DNA from: Liolophura sinensis
Lineage: Eukaryota; Mollusca; Polyplacophora; Chitonida; Chitonidae
Direction of reading: 5' to 3'
Assembly: GCF_032854445.1 (NCBI RefSeq)
Contig: NC_088296.1
Span: 9,770,706-9,834,705, forward strand
DNA: 64,000 nucleotides
Made by a program: the position numbers and the translations under genes. Shown here one piece after another: positions 1-13,417 of the stretch. Numbering within the stretch: position 1 is the stretch's first letter; the number at the start of each line of letters is the position of its first letter. The notes under the pieces are model-generated. The model did no database searches and was not told the DNA's origin. It saw only the letters and a list, made by a program, of their open reading frames with translations.

Positions 1-256
1 CTATAGACCTATATACTAGCGTGGTGCACGATTTAGATTGTGATTTAAGTCATTCGCTTAGAGCATCCTTGCGTCTTTCTAACATCATTGAAAACTGTTT
101 ACTATTTCTCTTTGCATGATTCCAAAGTAATTTTAAACTTACACAATTTTTTAGTTTTTCGTATTAATCATTGTATTGGGAATTGACGTTACAATTAATG
201 ACCCAGAACATCCATTTTGGTTGTTGGCTGATATAAGAATGGCTTTTTCGCATTAC

Positions 257-928
257 CTTGTCATTCTCAGCTGCAGATGGTATATCTTGCATAGCGTGTT
301 TCGGATGGTCAACCACACACCCCACACAGATCACCATCCGACAGGGTACACAGTACAAGCAGAATGGCTGACCATGGCTCGCACATGACACTTGCGGAGT
401 TGCTTCTTCATCCCTGCCCCCGGTCTGTCGCTGTGAGGTTTCCTGAGAGTGGTACTCCAGGGATGAAATCAGCCGGTGACATTTAACAGCCCCCCTCATG
501 GGATGAAAAGTAGCCAGACAGTCTTTACAATACAGGAAACAGCAGTCAGTACAAAACTTTACAGCTTTAGTCTGATTATCATCCTCACACAGAGAACAAT
601 ATGGGGTGTCATCCTCAATCTTCACGGCAGAAGAGAGCCTCTCCACTATTTCAGCCAGATGAAAGTTGGGAGGCAGACCAGCTACACCTTCTCTCCCCAG
701 ACTGGTTGGTGTCCGACATACAGGGCATGAGATCAGCTGGTCAACACCCTCACTCCCCGTGCTACAGGAGACCTCATCTGTCTGTCCAGGTTTAGATTTG
801 TCAGCATACACACCAATACACTCTCTACAAAAACTGTGCTGACAAGGTAACATTACTGGTTTCCGGAATGTTTCCACACAAATCGGACATGTGAGAACCT
901 CTTCACGATTTTCCTTGCTTTCAGCCAT
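257..928 (-). CDS. TRIM protein, first coding exon (RING + two B-boxes), copy 1, partial gene
   Basis: This exon encodes the N-terminus of a TRIM-type E3 ubiquitin ligase, an intracellular protein. It reads on the minus strand from the ATG at 926-928. A C3HC4 RING finger (CPIC, CQHSFCREC, CPVCR) covers about residues 14-72. B-box 1 lies near residues 111-152 and B-box 2 near 181-211. The open frame continues to 164, but I end the exon at 257 because a GTAATG donor follows AATGACAAG there, at the same place as in the paralogue at 56196. The exon is 672 bp, exactly 224 codons, so the intron is phase 0. An acceptor (TTTTATTTCAG) precedes the start codon at 947, so the 5' UTR is split. The coiled-coil and C-terminal exons must lie left of position 1. 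It may be a functional gene or a partial duplicate; the window cannot tell. Confidence 0.85.
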
Positions 929-1389
929 TACACCCTCGGTTTTTCACTGAAATAAAACCAGCTAATTACTTAGACTGGTACAAATACAGGTCCTCCCATT
1001 TACGAAAATATAAAATTTCAACACAGCACACAGTCTCCATCTGCAGTTCAGTGCCTGTTTCTCTCTTTCAAAAACATATGGGGTACAGTATTTTTTGTCG
1101 CTATTGCTGAAGCGGCTTTACTATACATATGGTATATGAGAGTTTGAGCGCCTCGCTTCCCCGAGTAGAAATAACTGCTTAGTTAGACATTTGACGATTC
1201 TAGCATTTATCATGTACTGGACATTTTTTTTGACAAACATCTGGTCAAGCCAGTTTGGCCGGATGTGTTTGATCTTTATAAAAGCTCCATCCATGAAGAT
1301 CAGATTGTTGTGTGAAACAATCAGTGCTGCTGATTTAAAGGTAAGACCAGCCAATTAGCTAACATCTATAACAGAAATGGTGGGACTTC

Positions 1390-1540
1390 AGGTATAAGAT
1401 AATTGGGTCAAACATCTGGACTATAGCGATAGTGAAGGAAGCATCACCCTGTATGATAATCGAGTCAAATGTCTGGACTACAGTGGTAGTGAAGAGAACC
1501 AGACATAATATGATAATCAGGGCGAATGTCTAAAGTTTCT
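1390..1540 (+). repeat. ~57-bp minisatellite, about 3 units, upstream of TRIM copy 1
   Basis: The units carry a GATAATC(G)GGTCAAA core followed by a CTGGACTACAGTGGTAGTGAAG segment. Units start near 1394, 1447 and 1502. The homologous array next to TRIM copy 2 (57310-57640) has about six units. Confidence 0.75.
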
Positions 1541-2239
1541 CTATCTGAAAAAAACTTGTAACAGGTCAACCTTTTTTACCTTCCAGTGTTTTGTGTTAAT
1601 GTGAGGAACCACAGGAGTACAGACGACAATAATGCTGCTGTATCGTGCGATTAAGACGGATAAAACACACAATGTTTAAACTGTAAGTGCTGACTTGGTT
1701 GCGCACCAGAAATGTGACATACATGTCTAGACAGATACAGGGCTGGCACCATCGTAGCGGTACAATATAAAGACAACCTACCAGACTGGACAGGAGATAC
1801 CTAAGCTGTCCCCTGTAGAAGTAGGTTAGTGTCTGTGTAAACTTCACACAGACAACCCTGGCTAATGTATCAGCCGCCCTGCATGGGGCTGTCCTTACTG
1901 GCTAAGTGTGTCAAGTTACACCCTCAATTATCCGTGATCTTTGGGAAGGCTGTAATGTCTGCTGTGTGTGGCGTTAATACAACATGCAGTCACTTCATCC
2001 ATAAATATTCATCTGTCGCTTATATACAAGTGTTTATATTTGGTTCAGGCAGGCAAGCGTGGTAAACAAAGTATACAAGTAAGCAAAGAAACAAACAGCG
2101 ATCCCTGGTTGGATTGTCCCGGCTTTGTGTACCACGGGCAACACATCACTACCAGTAATCGACCTACAGCATAACTCTGCATAATGCCATTCAGGGTCAG
2201 CCCTACAACTGAATGTTGACAGGCCAAAATGGCTGCCAG

Positions 2240-2680
2240 CTAAGCTAGTGCTTTCTAAAAATTGGACCCTTCCGCAAACAGGACGACTACATAGCTCACA
2301 TTTGGACAGAATGAAGTGTTGAGTGTATGAAATCATTGTTATAAATAGTGTTGAAATCTGGGAACTGTACAAGTCCGTTTTGCTGTTCTTCAGATATACA
2401 ATTTCGGAAGAGGTAACTCACCGAATTTCTGATATCTTTAAACTGGAGGTAACACACGGAATCTCAATATATACACAGTTGATAAAATATCTGTAACACA
2501 GTTCTTGCAGAGCCCCAATACACGCCCTTGAATTTCGGCATCTTCCCCTTCCTATGTGGCAGGCACGGAAAAACAAAGTAGTCTCGTCAAACCAGCTTTC
2601 CAGCGGCCACCAATCAGTGTAGAACACGTCGTGACCCATATTCAATTGATCCCAGAAATGAATATTCCTGAAAAGGGATG
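2240..2680. other. Unassigned stretch with a possible minus-strand 5' exon
   Basis: On the minus strand an open frame from 2705 ends near a good donor (CG|GTGAGT at 2418-2423). Its first residues come from the SINE tail that begins at 2681. It could be a noncoding 5' exon of TRIM copy 1, whose first coding exon has an acceptor at 947, but there is no matching sequence at copy 2. I recognise nothing else here. Confidence 0.2.
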
Positions 2681-3007
2681 TGAGTGAGTGCTTAACGTCG
2701 TACATAACAATTTTTCAGTAATATGACGATGAAGGAATCCTTAGAGTGCATGTAATGTGCCTCCTTGTTGCAGGACGGATTTCGGCCTCTCTTTTATCTA
2801 GTGCTGCTTCACTGAGACGACTTAACGAAGGCAAGTATAAGATGCCATTATACTGATACGGCCAAACAGTCGGTATCCCTTTCATGTTGAACGTGAGAAA
2901 GTTACAACTTCCTGTTTTAAAGCCTTAGGTGTGACTCAACCCAGGATTGACCGTGGATCTACCGTCCCCGAAGTGGACCCTCTGTCAACTGAGCTATCGG
3001 GGCCGGT
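2681..3007 (-). mobile_element. SINE family A copy, antisense
   Basis: A tRNA-derived SINE read tail-first on the plus strand: tail (CAATTTTTCAGTAATATGAC), body, then the reverse complement of a tRNA-like head ending GAGCTATCGGGGCCGG near 3007. The A box (TAGC..AG..GG type) and B box are recognisable on the minus strand. It is diverged from the copy at 38409. Confidence 0.8.
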
Positions 3008-3051
3008 CCCTGAAAAGGGAAGAGATGGTACTGTGAACACCAATCATACAT

Positions 3052-3399
3052 ACCGGCACGGATAGCACAAGTGGTAGAGCGTCCGCTTCGGGACCGGTAG
3101 ATCCAGGATCAATCCTTGATCGAGTCACACCTAAGACTTTAAAAGAGGAAGCTGTAACTTCCTGGATTGGCGTTCAGCATGAAGGGAATGGTTGACTGGT
3201 TGACCCGTATCAGTATGATGGCTCGGGCGGGGCGGCTTACTTGCCTTCGGTAAGTCGTCTCAGTGAAGCAGCACTAGATAAAAGAGCGGTGGAAATCCGT
3301 CCTGCAACAAAGAGGCACATTACACGTACATGCACCCTTTCGTCGTCATATGACTGAAAAATTGTTGAGTACGACGCTAAACCCCAAGCACTCACTCAG
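3052..3399 (+). mobile_element. SINE family A copy, sense
   Basis: It starts with the tRNA-like head (GATAGCACAAGTGGTAGAGC, B box GGATCAATCC) and ends with AACCCCAAGCACTCACTCA. It stands head to head with the copy at 2681-3007, separated by 44 bp, giving a large inverted repeat. Confidence 0.85.
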
Positions 3400-4387
3400 T
3401 TAAATACAGGTCATCAGTCAGTTATAAGCTGGAGTGTCGATAGTTATATCCGAAACCAACACACTGATCCAGCACAGAGAATGCCACAAGATCAATTAAC
3501 ATAAGTTAGTATTGGCTGTAACACATACTTCTTTAATCTGGCACAAAGACAATGACAGTCCAAGTGGATTTGCCATATACTTCACTTTCGCTGACGTATC
3601 ACCCAAACACAACATGTGTTCTGATGTATTAGGCTTGGTATTGAGTGTGGTGGGAGATGACACAACTTTCAGAAACCAATCATCCATATATTTACGACTA
3701 AATATAGTGGTATTCACTAAAGGATGTATTATTACATAGTTAGATGTTTACCGTTTGCCTACGTCAAAACTGATGTAGGCTCCCCTAAGAGCTTTTTGCG
3801 CTTATGTGAGAGCGTTTTTCTTGAAGTTTACAAAGCACCAAATATGCACATTGGATAAGGAAAACTGACAAAAAAGCTATCAAGGGATCGAACAGTTTGG
3901 GGTATGGCTATTCCCACTTCCACATCACGCAATGTCAAGTGCAGGTCGTGGGTAAGAATTCTTTCGATCAGCATGACCAAGGCGATTTTGTGTACTTAAC
4001 AATATATTCTCAGGAGCAATATTACCCAACTAATAAAAAACACAGTTGAATGTCCCCCTACTCCCGACTCCAAGCTCTGGGAGCGTAGGGAAATGTCACG
4101 CAAAAAACAGTCCTCAAACATTCCTTGCTTATATCAAAACTTGTCTTAACAAAGTGAAAAATTATACTCGGTAATTCTACTGGAGCATCTTACAAAAATT
4201 CAGAATATGCTAAAACAACTAGTAACCTGAAAAATGAGCTGAGTTCAGAACCGTATATTAACATACACTCGCTCATTGTAAACAAACAAAATGGCCGTCA
4301 CGGGTGAGGAGAGAGTGAAGCCCACACAGACTTTACGCTTTTACACAGGATATACAAGATGTCATGTCCTATAGAAGAGGTAACATG
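3400..4387. other. Intergenic, no gene recognised
   Basis: AT-rich sequence with stops in all frames apart from short open runs. The only item of note is a 27-codon ATG frame at 4291-4374 with good start context (AAAATGG), reported under findings. Confidence 0.4.
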
Positions 4388-4485
4388 TCATTATGGTTTT
4401 GTCCTACCATAATACTCCTCGACGTCGTATAGGTGAAATATTCTCGATTATGGCGTAAAACACCAATAAAATAAATAAATAATTA
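4388..4485 (+). mobile_element. SINE family B, 3' fragment
   Basis: Tail part of a second abundant repeat family, ending GGCGTAAAACACCAATAAAA with an ATAAATAAAT tail. The sense direction is set by copies with a tRNA-like head, such as 17445-17560. Confidence 0.6.
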
Positions 4486-4852
4486 ACACCAACAGTCCAA
4501 GCTTTCTGTGGACAGGGGAGGCCTGGGTTCAAATCCCACTGTATTGCAGTCTGTAGTCAAATAGTTGACTACGGAGATTCATTTTGACCTCAACGTGCAG
4601 ACAGAAGATATTGGTTAATTACATGTACTTGGTAATAAATCAGCTGGTTTTTATAATTTGTTTTTTTAACCATAGTAAATAAAGTTAAATACAAACCTGA
4701 AGATGACAATAGTTCGTACTATCATCATCAGTCATTTCGATGCACACATGTCCGTGGACTTAAAGAAAAGTTCAAGTTAGGAATCTGACGGCAATTTAAG
4801 CACAGACCTATACCTGCATGAAATGCTGTAACAGTACGGCATTGTTCATTAA
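4486..4852. other. Intergenic, nothing recognised
   Basis: No open frame, repeat family or RNA gene could be supported in this stretch. Confidence 0.4.
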
Positions 4853-5171
4853 AGGAGTGAGTGAGTGAGTGAGCGCTTGGGGTTTAACTTAACAATTTTT
4901 CAGTCATATGAAGATGAAGGAATCGTTAGAGTGCATATAATGTATACTTCCTTGTTGCATGACGGATTTCCACAGCTGTTTTGTCTAGTGCTGCTTCAAT
5001 GAGACGTCTTACCGAAGGCAAGTAAGCCGCACCGCCCGAGCCATTATACTGGTACGGGTCAACCAGTCGTTGCACTATCCTCTTCATGCTAAACGCCAAG
5101 CGTGGAAGTTAAAACTTCCTCTTTTAAGGTCTTAGGTGTGACGCTCTACCAACTGTGTTATCGGGACCAGA
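4853..5171 (-). mobile_element. SINE family A copy, antisense
   Basis: It begins with (GAGT)n and GCTTGGGGTTTAAC, the reverse complement of the family tail, and runs to a shortened tRNA-like head (CTCTACCAACTGTGTTATCG). The head lacks part of the segment between the B box and A box. Confidence 0.8.
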
Positions 5172-5674
5172 CTCATTCAAAGGCAGGGGTGGACCTAAAT
5201 ATGAGTGAATGAATGAATTAATGAATGATTGATTGAATACATTAATGTATTATTATTGTTTAGCGCAACGCTGGGAACATTTTAGCCATTACGTGTCCAA
5301 AAAGTAAACATGAAGGCAACAGAAAAGTTACAATGACAACGATGGCACTACCATAATAGTCAATATTATCATTACCACTGACAACAACAACAATCTATTA
5401 GCTTGTACGCTATGTACCCAGTGCAATCCCCATATATCACCTCTAAATTCGCACAAGCCAGCACTCGCAGGTGCACTCAACTTCAGTTTCACGAGAAGTC
5501 ATGTAAGTGTAACTATGTTGTAACGCTGTAGGATGCTTGGTGAATGTGCGTCACGTGGTGACAAACCAATTGCACTGCGCCAAGCAGCATCTGGTTTAAA
5601 TTATACTAATTCCTCAACAAGTTCAAAGTCAATTTTATAGTGTGCGTCTTTTGTATATTAAATGAATATTCTTT
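5172..5674. other. Intergenic, nothing firm
   Basis: A short, low-confidence open segment at about 5403-5472 has three cysteines and phase 1 edges but a poor acceptor. Otherwise nothing is recognisable. Confidence 0.3.
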
Positions 5675-5840
5675 ATTTATCTATTTGATTGAGGTTTCAC
5701 GCCGTAGTGAAGAATATTTCACCTTTATGACGACCGCCAGCATTATAGTGGGAGGAAACCAGGCAGAGCCCCGAGGAAACCCATGACCATCGACAGGTTG
5801 CTGGGACACCTTCCCACGTACGGCCGGAGAGGAAGATGGA
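5675..5840 (-). mobile_element. SINE family B copy, antisense
   Basis: Reverse complement of the family B body: TTCACGCCGTAGTGAAGAAT, then GGGAGGAAACC, ACCATCG and CCTTCCCACGTACGGCCGG. The ATTTATTTGATTGAG start corresponds to the family 3' tail. Confidence 0.75.
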
Positions 5841-6397
5841 TATTATATGATCTGGGCAGGTTATTTTATTATTTTTATAACTTCTACATTTGCGCTCCTT
5901 CCAAAACAATACACTTCACTTTTCATAGTACTATGTATTATGTTCTCAAATCACACCTAAAATTAGCCTATTGTTCTCTGGTCCAATTTGTTTAGTGTTT
6001 AGTGCAGTCTGACAACAGTAGATTCATGATAGCCTATACCGATGAATAAAAAGTGTGTGAGATTCTCTACAGGGATACAGCCTTATTTGTCTTTCAAAGT
6101 GATTTACTTCATTAGGAAATTAACATCGTACTACTTATTTGACGTTGATAAGTATTTCTAAAGAGAGGGGAAGTACAAAAATAACTCCTTGACATGCCCC
6201 CTGTCCACGTGACGTCAATGGTAAAGGAACGCGATCAGTTGTCAGTACCCGTTTTGAAACCTTTACATTGACTATTAACCAGGAAGAAAGGACACAGGCC
6301 TTAATGTTCTAGCCCTGATTGATTAGTGAGAGACAGGAGGGCTACATAATAAGGCCCAGATCACAGAAAAACACATAGGTTTCTGTTGTAAGTGAGA
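5841..6397. other. Intergenic, nothing recognised
   Basis: No supported gene. A full CRE palindrome, TGACGTCA, lies at 6210-6217 next to CACGTG, but with no transcription unit to attach it to. Confidence 0.35.
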
Positions 6398-6500
6398 AAG
6401 TCTGCCAGCAACCTGCGGGTGGTCGTGGGGTTTCCCCGAGCTCTGATCGATTTTCTACGATAATACTGGCCGCCCTCGTTTAAGTGAAATAATTTTGAAG
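6398..6500 (+). mobile_element. SINE family B fragment, sense
   Basis: Contains AGTCTGCCAGCAACCTGCGG, GGTCGTGGGGTTTCCC and TTAAGTGAAATAATTTTGAA in family order. Confidence 0.7.
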
Positions 6501-6842
6501 AAATCGTATAAAAACAAACAAATGCATAAAATAAAAAACGATCAATGGGATCTTCAAACGAAAACAAACGCTCACATTTATTTACAGAAAGTGTGTCACA
6601 AAAATCACTATGTCAGAAAATTCACTTTGTCACGCAAATCACTGTGTCACAAAAATCTCTATATGTCACCGAAAGCCCTATATTTTGTTTGTTCGTAAGA
6701 TCGTTGTACGTCATGTTTTTCCGAACATCACGTGACTGCCTTGACAAATGGAAAATATGAATCACTCTATGAGGTATAATAATATGAAATGTTGTTTAAA
6801 AAATACAGTACATATTTATATTGGTCTGTTTTTGTTTTTCAG

Positions 6843-7719
6843 AGAGAATCGCCATACTTAGTGCAGTGGCTTGCGCCTTGTTTATCGCCATTGTCGTTGT
6901 GATCGTTTTGTCTTTTGTTTTGTAATATTTGTATGTTACTCCCCAAGAAGTGGTTTATTTCATTTCGCTTATCCTCGTTCCCATTGCCGTTATTTTACCA
7001 TTGTGACCCATTGTTCTGGTATTACGATGTCACACCCAAAAAATTTGGTTATCGCATATTCCCTTTTGATGTGATATTAGTGCTATGGCAATGGTCTTCA
7101 TTTAACTTTCCGCCCTTTTTGTATGAAATCATTGCTTATGTCTTAATGCCTTGGTGACAGTAAGGGTCGACGAGGCTCGGGTGGCCATCTGCTCATTCGA
7201 ACATTCATACTTGGGATTTTCCGTTGAACTTCAACCGGTCTAAAATCAAGAGACGCGCTCTTCAGAACATACCTGCATCACAACACTCCACCTTGGACGA
7301 CACCATTTCAAAGCAGGGGGTTTACACAGGTGTTCAGGCCAGAAAATCATCAACGTAGACGACAACAACCTCGCGCGAATTCATCAACAAGATAACATTT
7401 ATCTCTTGTGTTTCCGCAAGAGTCAAATAATGAAATGAACAATTAAAGAACAAAAAAATAAATCAATAAGTAAATAACAAAATCAGTAAAAACAGTATGT
7501 CAACTTTGCTGATATACCTTTTTTTGCGTTTTCAGACGGAGACTTATGGACGATGATTCTAACGACGATATTCACAGTATTAGGATTCCTCGACCTCAGA
7601 CCTGGGACACGGCAAATTTCAGAGGCGATAAAACATGGAAAAATTCCACTATATCGTATCCGAAACTTTTCCCTTACATTTTCTACAACAACAGTTTCCC
7701 AGATTCAAAACAGGCGTAA
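6843..7719 (+). CDS. Two 3' exons of an unidentified single-pass membrane protein
   Basis: Exon A (6843-6921) follows a strong acceptor (TTTGTTTTTCAG) and encodes a hydrophobic helix of about 25 residues (SAVACALFIAIVVVIVLSFV). Exon B (7536-7719) follows a second strong acceptor (TTTTTTTGCGTTTTCAG) and encodes a polar tail of about 61 residues, starting RRLMDDDSNDD and ending SFPDSKQA at the TAA 7717-7719. Joining TT from the donor TT|GTAATA to the A of exon B keeps the frame and puts basic residues straight after the helix, as expected of a type I membrane protein. Exon A enters in phase 1, like the exons of the EB-like genes nearby. I find no convincing upstream exon, so this is either the end of a gene with very distant 5' exons or a remnant. 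Confidence 0.5.
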
Positions 7720-8180
7720 TGAAAATGGAGATAACTGTTGAATTTTATATTAGTCTTTGGTTTTTTCCTTCTGTTTTCAGCACCAAAGAATGTTTTCACG
7801 CGTTCTTTTTTCCCCTCTCAACAATGTCAGCAAGAAAACTGTGCATATCAAAACTTGACAAATATATGAATTATCCTTATTCCATGTGAGTATAGGATGA
7901 TTCTATCATGTCACCTGGAACAGTGCTGTTGACGACATCTGGATAGGCTTATAGGTTCGACTAAGCCTAAACTGCCCCAGGCATGTCGCTAAGGACACAC
8001 AGGTCAAGTTTGTCTACTCGTGGCAGTAATATTACGTGAGTGGAGAGCCTTGGGCTATTTCCCCTTTGTCCTTTTACAACGCAGTCAGAACACATGTTAT
8101 TTTTGTCCTGCCACTCTCGATTCATGCAAAACATTGTTGTGTAAATTTGGTAAGGTATGTATGCGTGCGTGTATGTATGT
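7720..8180. other. Intergenic / possible 3' UTR
   Basis: Follows the stop of the membrane-tail exon. No clear AATAAA signal close by and no other feature. Confidence 0.3.
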
Positions 8181-8312
8181 ATCCTTGAGTTTTGGCGTCA
8201 TGCTTAGCAGTTTTGTCAGATAGAATGTCGAGTCATTAGGTGTGTGCCCATATAGGCCTACTGTGTGTGCTTGTGGCAGGGCCAGTTCATGTTGCCAAAA
8301 TGCTAATCTACA
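8181..8312 (-). mobile_element. SINE family A variant, tail fragment
   Basis: Degenerate tail followed by CATTAGGTGTGTGCCCATAT and TGCTTGTGGCAGGGCCAG, the body variant also seen at 31834-31966 and 58945-59225. Confidence 0.55.
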
Positions 8313-8399
8313 AATTGTGGTGAGGTATTGATTGTCGATCCCATCATGTACCGTTTATTCTGACGCACACAAGACAATGTTCATATATAGGGCCTAAGT

Positions 8400-10300
<1,901 letters not shown>

Positions 10301-10305
10301 TTGTA

Positions 10306-10600
10306 AGGTTATGGTGTTAATATCATTACTAAATGGTGTTATAGTGCTAACGTCACGATGTTAGTGCAATAACGTCACTGTGTCAGTGCTATTGTCATGG
10401 AGTTAGTGCTAACGTCAAGGTGTTAGTGCCAGTGTCATAATATTAATGCTAACGCCACTGTATTAGTGCTATAATATCATGGTGTTAGTGCTAACGTCAT
10501 GGTATTAGTGTTATAATGTCATGGTGTTAGTGCTAACGTCACGGTATCACTGCTGCTATGTCACGGTGTTATTCCGTAACTTATGGTGTTAGTGCCACAA
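10306..10600 (+). repeat. Degenerate ~21-bp tandem repeat
   Basis: About 13 units of the type GTGTTAGTGCTAACGTCACG, with alternating TAACGTCA and TATAATGTCA variants that suggest an older two-unit period. Decay increases to the right, with scattered GTGTTAGTGC words to about 11060. Confidence 0.8.
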
Positions 10601-11584
10601 TTACCGTGCTATACTGCTGTAATCGATGTCCATATTACTGTTAACATTTTGGTGTGATTCCTAAAATATCAGTGTCAGTGATAAAACTGCTGCTGTTGCT
10701 CTTTCAATAACTGCTATGGCTGCTGAGTTAGGCCAAAAATTTAAATATAAAATATGACTCAATACCAGAATTAGCTAATACACTTTCGAACAACTGACCC
10801 TGGTAATAAAATTTTTATATCCTTGCTGAATATTTCATCTAATATCAGTGGCATTGTTGAAATTTCTGTTTCTAGTCCTGACATGTTTTGTTAGTGTCCA
10901 GTGCAAATACATCTATACATGTATATTTATGCCAGAGGTAAGATTACCGTCGCTGAGTCGAAATGTCTGTGTCAGAGTTAAAAATTTTTTGTCGGTGTCC
11001 AGTGCTAATATATTAATGCTAGTACTAAAATTCGTATTTTTTGTGCTAGCATGTTATAGAGGTGAATATCCGGAATATCAACTTTTGCAGGGAAACTTTG
11101 ATGCCACGAGGAGACCAATAAGAAATTGTTACACATAAAACTCTCTCTGTATATTACGTTATTTATATATACCGAATGTTGATACCCAAGTTTTCACTGT
11201 ACGAGTGCCCGTGTGTTTTACTCAGAAATGTGGTTTTGTTTAAAAAAAGTATTAGGTCTAAATTAATGAGTCTTAAAAAATAACATACGGTGCCGCGATA
11301 AAGCTGAAATAGTGCTGCTTTTTACCGTGTGGTCATAACTATCTTGCTGTTTTATATTTCATTATAAACCTCATTTACATTTTTATTCTAGTGATATATT
11401 GTTTGAATAAATTTTTTTCTTGTTCCATTTCTTTTCCTTACATTTCAGCCAAAGAGATCTCACGGCAGTTACGGCAGTGTTATTTGATTGTTTTTACAGC
11501 ACTACCGACATATTTTGCGAAATGTTACACTTGGCAAGTAATCGCTCTTAAAGGGTAAAATTAGGCCAATGTTTGGTTTATTAT
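10601..11584. other. Intergenic, nothing recognised
   Basis: No gene. An open frame at 10848-11138 resembles a signal peptide but starts with GTG and derives from decayed tandem-repeat sequence. Confidence 0.35.
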
Positions 11585-11690
11585 GGTTAAGGTTTTATTC
11601 TAACTGTCCATGTAAATGCCTAAAAAAGTAGCAACGCATTCGCCCCTAGAACCATGGCTTTAGCAGGCATAGGTAAATATAATTGCAGTG
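11585..11690 (+). mobile_element. Interspersed repeat family C fragment
   Basis: Matches 36975-37060, 41565-41770 and, inverted, 39150-39240: AGGTTTTATTCTAACTGTCC, then AAAAAGTAGCAACG and ACCATGGCTTTAGCAG. No coding content. Confidence 0.65.
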
Positions 11691-11704
11691 ATGAAGATTT
11701 TGAG

Positions 11705-11785
11705 TCACTCTAACGACTACTTCGTCGTCTTATGACTGTCAAAAAAGGCACGACGTTAAATCCCAAGCACCTACTCGTTCACTCC
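11705..11785 (+). mobile_element. SINE family A, 3' tail fragment
   Basis: Contains CGTCGTCTTATGACTGTC and ACGACGTTAAATCCCAAGCA, the family A tail, with no head. It abuts the family C fragment. Confidence 0.65.
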
Positions 11786-13417
11786 TTGACAACCATGGCA
11801 TGCATGTGTTATACTATGTCGTTCACTGTCCCAGGTCCGCCCCTGACCTTAACTTTGTCTGTGGTAAAATAAACAAATGTTGGTAAGAGAAAAGTGTATA
11901 ATCTGACCCAGGTGCTAAGTGCATGCCTCACTCGTAATGGAGGGAATCCACGTATTGAGGTAGGGATAAGTTTTTATATTTTGTTTACTGTCTTCTTTTA
12001 AATAAGACAAACATTAACAAATTCAAGGAATGGACATACCAGTGAAATATGTAGACATTAATCAACCACTTTTATTCACAAAGATGGTAGACTTACCTGA
12101 TTTACACTGCCAGTTGAATGTCTTTGCCATGTAGGGGAAGAAAAACCAATTCGCTCCTTTTCAAGGAAAAAAATAACTTTGTTATTGAACTGTGGCACAT
12201 AGCTGTGCACAGTAAAGTCATTAGAGGTTAAGATACTCGTCATCGGGATACGAGTAGGGCCTACGACTTGTGCGCGCGAGCCAAGCGGACTCGTGTCGTT
12301 GCGTTGGAAACTTGTTAAGCTACTCGATACACATGAGTTGCGCCCACCAAGTAAATAAGATCAATGCTGTATTTTCATGAAGTCATCGATGACATAGACC
12401 AAGAACAACGCATAGCAGAGGGCTGTTTACAGGATTACAGCATGGACTGAGCTTGAAAACTGCGGCACGAAAGCACACTGTCATATTCATAAAATGCATG
12501 CAGCTGACAAATCACGTTTTCTCGGCTTAATTTCTGAATTTGTTTATTTCACATTCAAACAGATTAAATCTATAAAATATAGACTCGGAAACTCGGAAAT
12601 AAGAAATGCACAGCTCGTAGAAAAACGAGCCGACAGTGCGACCAAGATTTGACAAGCGTGACGTCATACACAGATACCGATGATGTCAGTCGTTACTTGT
12701 AGGTCGTCCACTAGTATCTTATGCCCTGTATTATTTGTGTTTTAAAATAGCTATTCCTTGTGGAAGATATAAGCAAGAAGGGAACTTTTCTTTTACCTGT
12801 TACATTTTGGGCAAATCATGATTTGCCAATTTGAAAGCTTTGTGCACCCCTGTTTTTTCCCTCCCATATACCGGACTGCCGTTCATATACATGTATGTGG
12901 GAAATTCTTGAGGTGAAGTGAGCGTCAGGGACACAACGCTGCCCACATATAAACACCTAAAAACACTGACATATTTGAAGAATCTTTTCATTTACTTCCC
13001 TGTGTATGCACTAAGAAAAATATTTGGGCCAACTGATGAAAAAACATCTGAGGTATACAATTGAGCTAATTCAAATCTTAAAACTGAGTCATATGACCAG
13101 ATCAGCGGCGTTGTGAAACTCATCTGGTTATATTGTTGACTCACTTAGTTAACTCAGTTACATAACTCAGATTTTTTAGCCACTTGACTCAGACTTCTCT
13201 CTCAGAGCAGGTTTGGTGCGGACTGCTTTACTGATAGCAACTGTGAAATCCTAGAGGAAATAAATCTGTAAGTCCACAGTTCAATTTGTTTGTATATCAG
13301 TTGATACCTACTCAAACCTAAGTCTTAAACATCCGGTGTTTTAAAAGAATTTGATACAGTTGGAAAATTTCCATCAAAAATCGACCTGTTTTGCTAGAAC
13401 AATGTTTCATTAATTAA
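11786..13417. other. Intergenic, nothing recognised
   Basis: AT-rich, no supported coding region. A CRE palindrome TGACGTCA occurs at 12659-12666. Confidence 0.35.

Larger units (their letters stand above)
1..2200. repeat. Segmental duplication, left copy (pairs with 55929-58340)
   Basis: The first TRIM exon, the start of its intron (1-256) and its upstream flank (929-about 2200) match 55929-58340 in order and orientation, with many small differences. Examples are the shared stretch TTTAAGTCATTCGCTTAGA in the intron and the shared words near 1860-2180 and 57950-58320. Similarity fades past about 2200. The left boundary is outside the window. The two copies are direct repeats about 56 kb apart. 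Confidence 0.85.

Noticed and set aside
10848-11138. Signal-peptide-like frame (ALLKFLFLVLTCFVSVQC)
   Set aside because: It begins with GTG, has no ATG in frame, and comes from decayed GTGTTAGTGC repeats.
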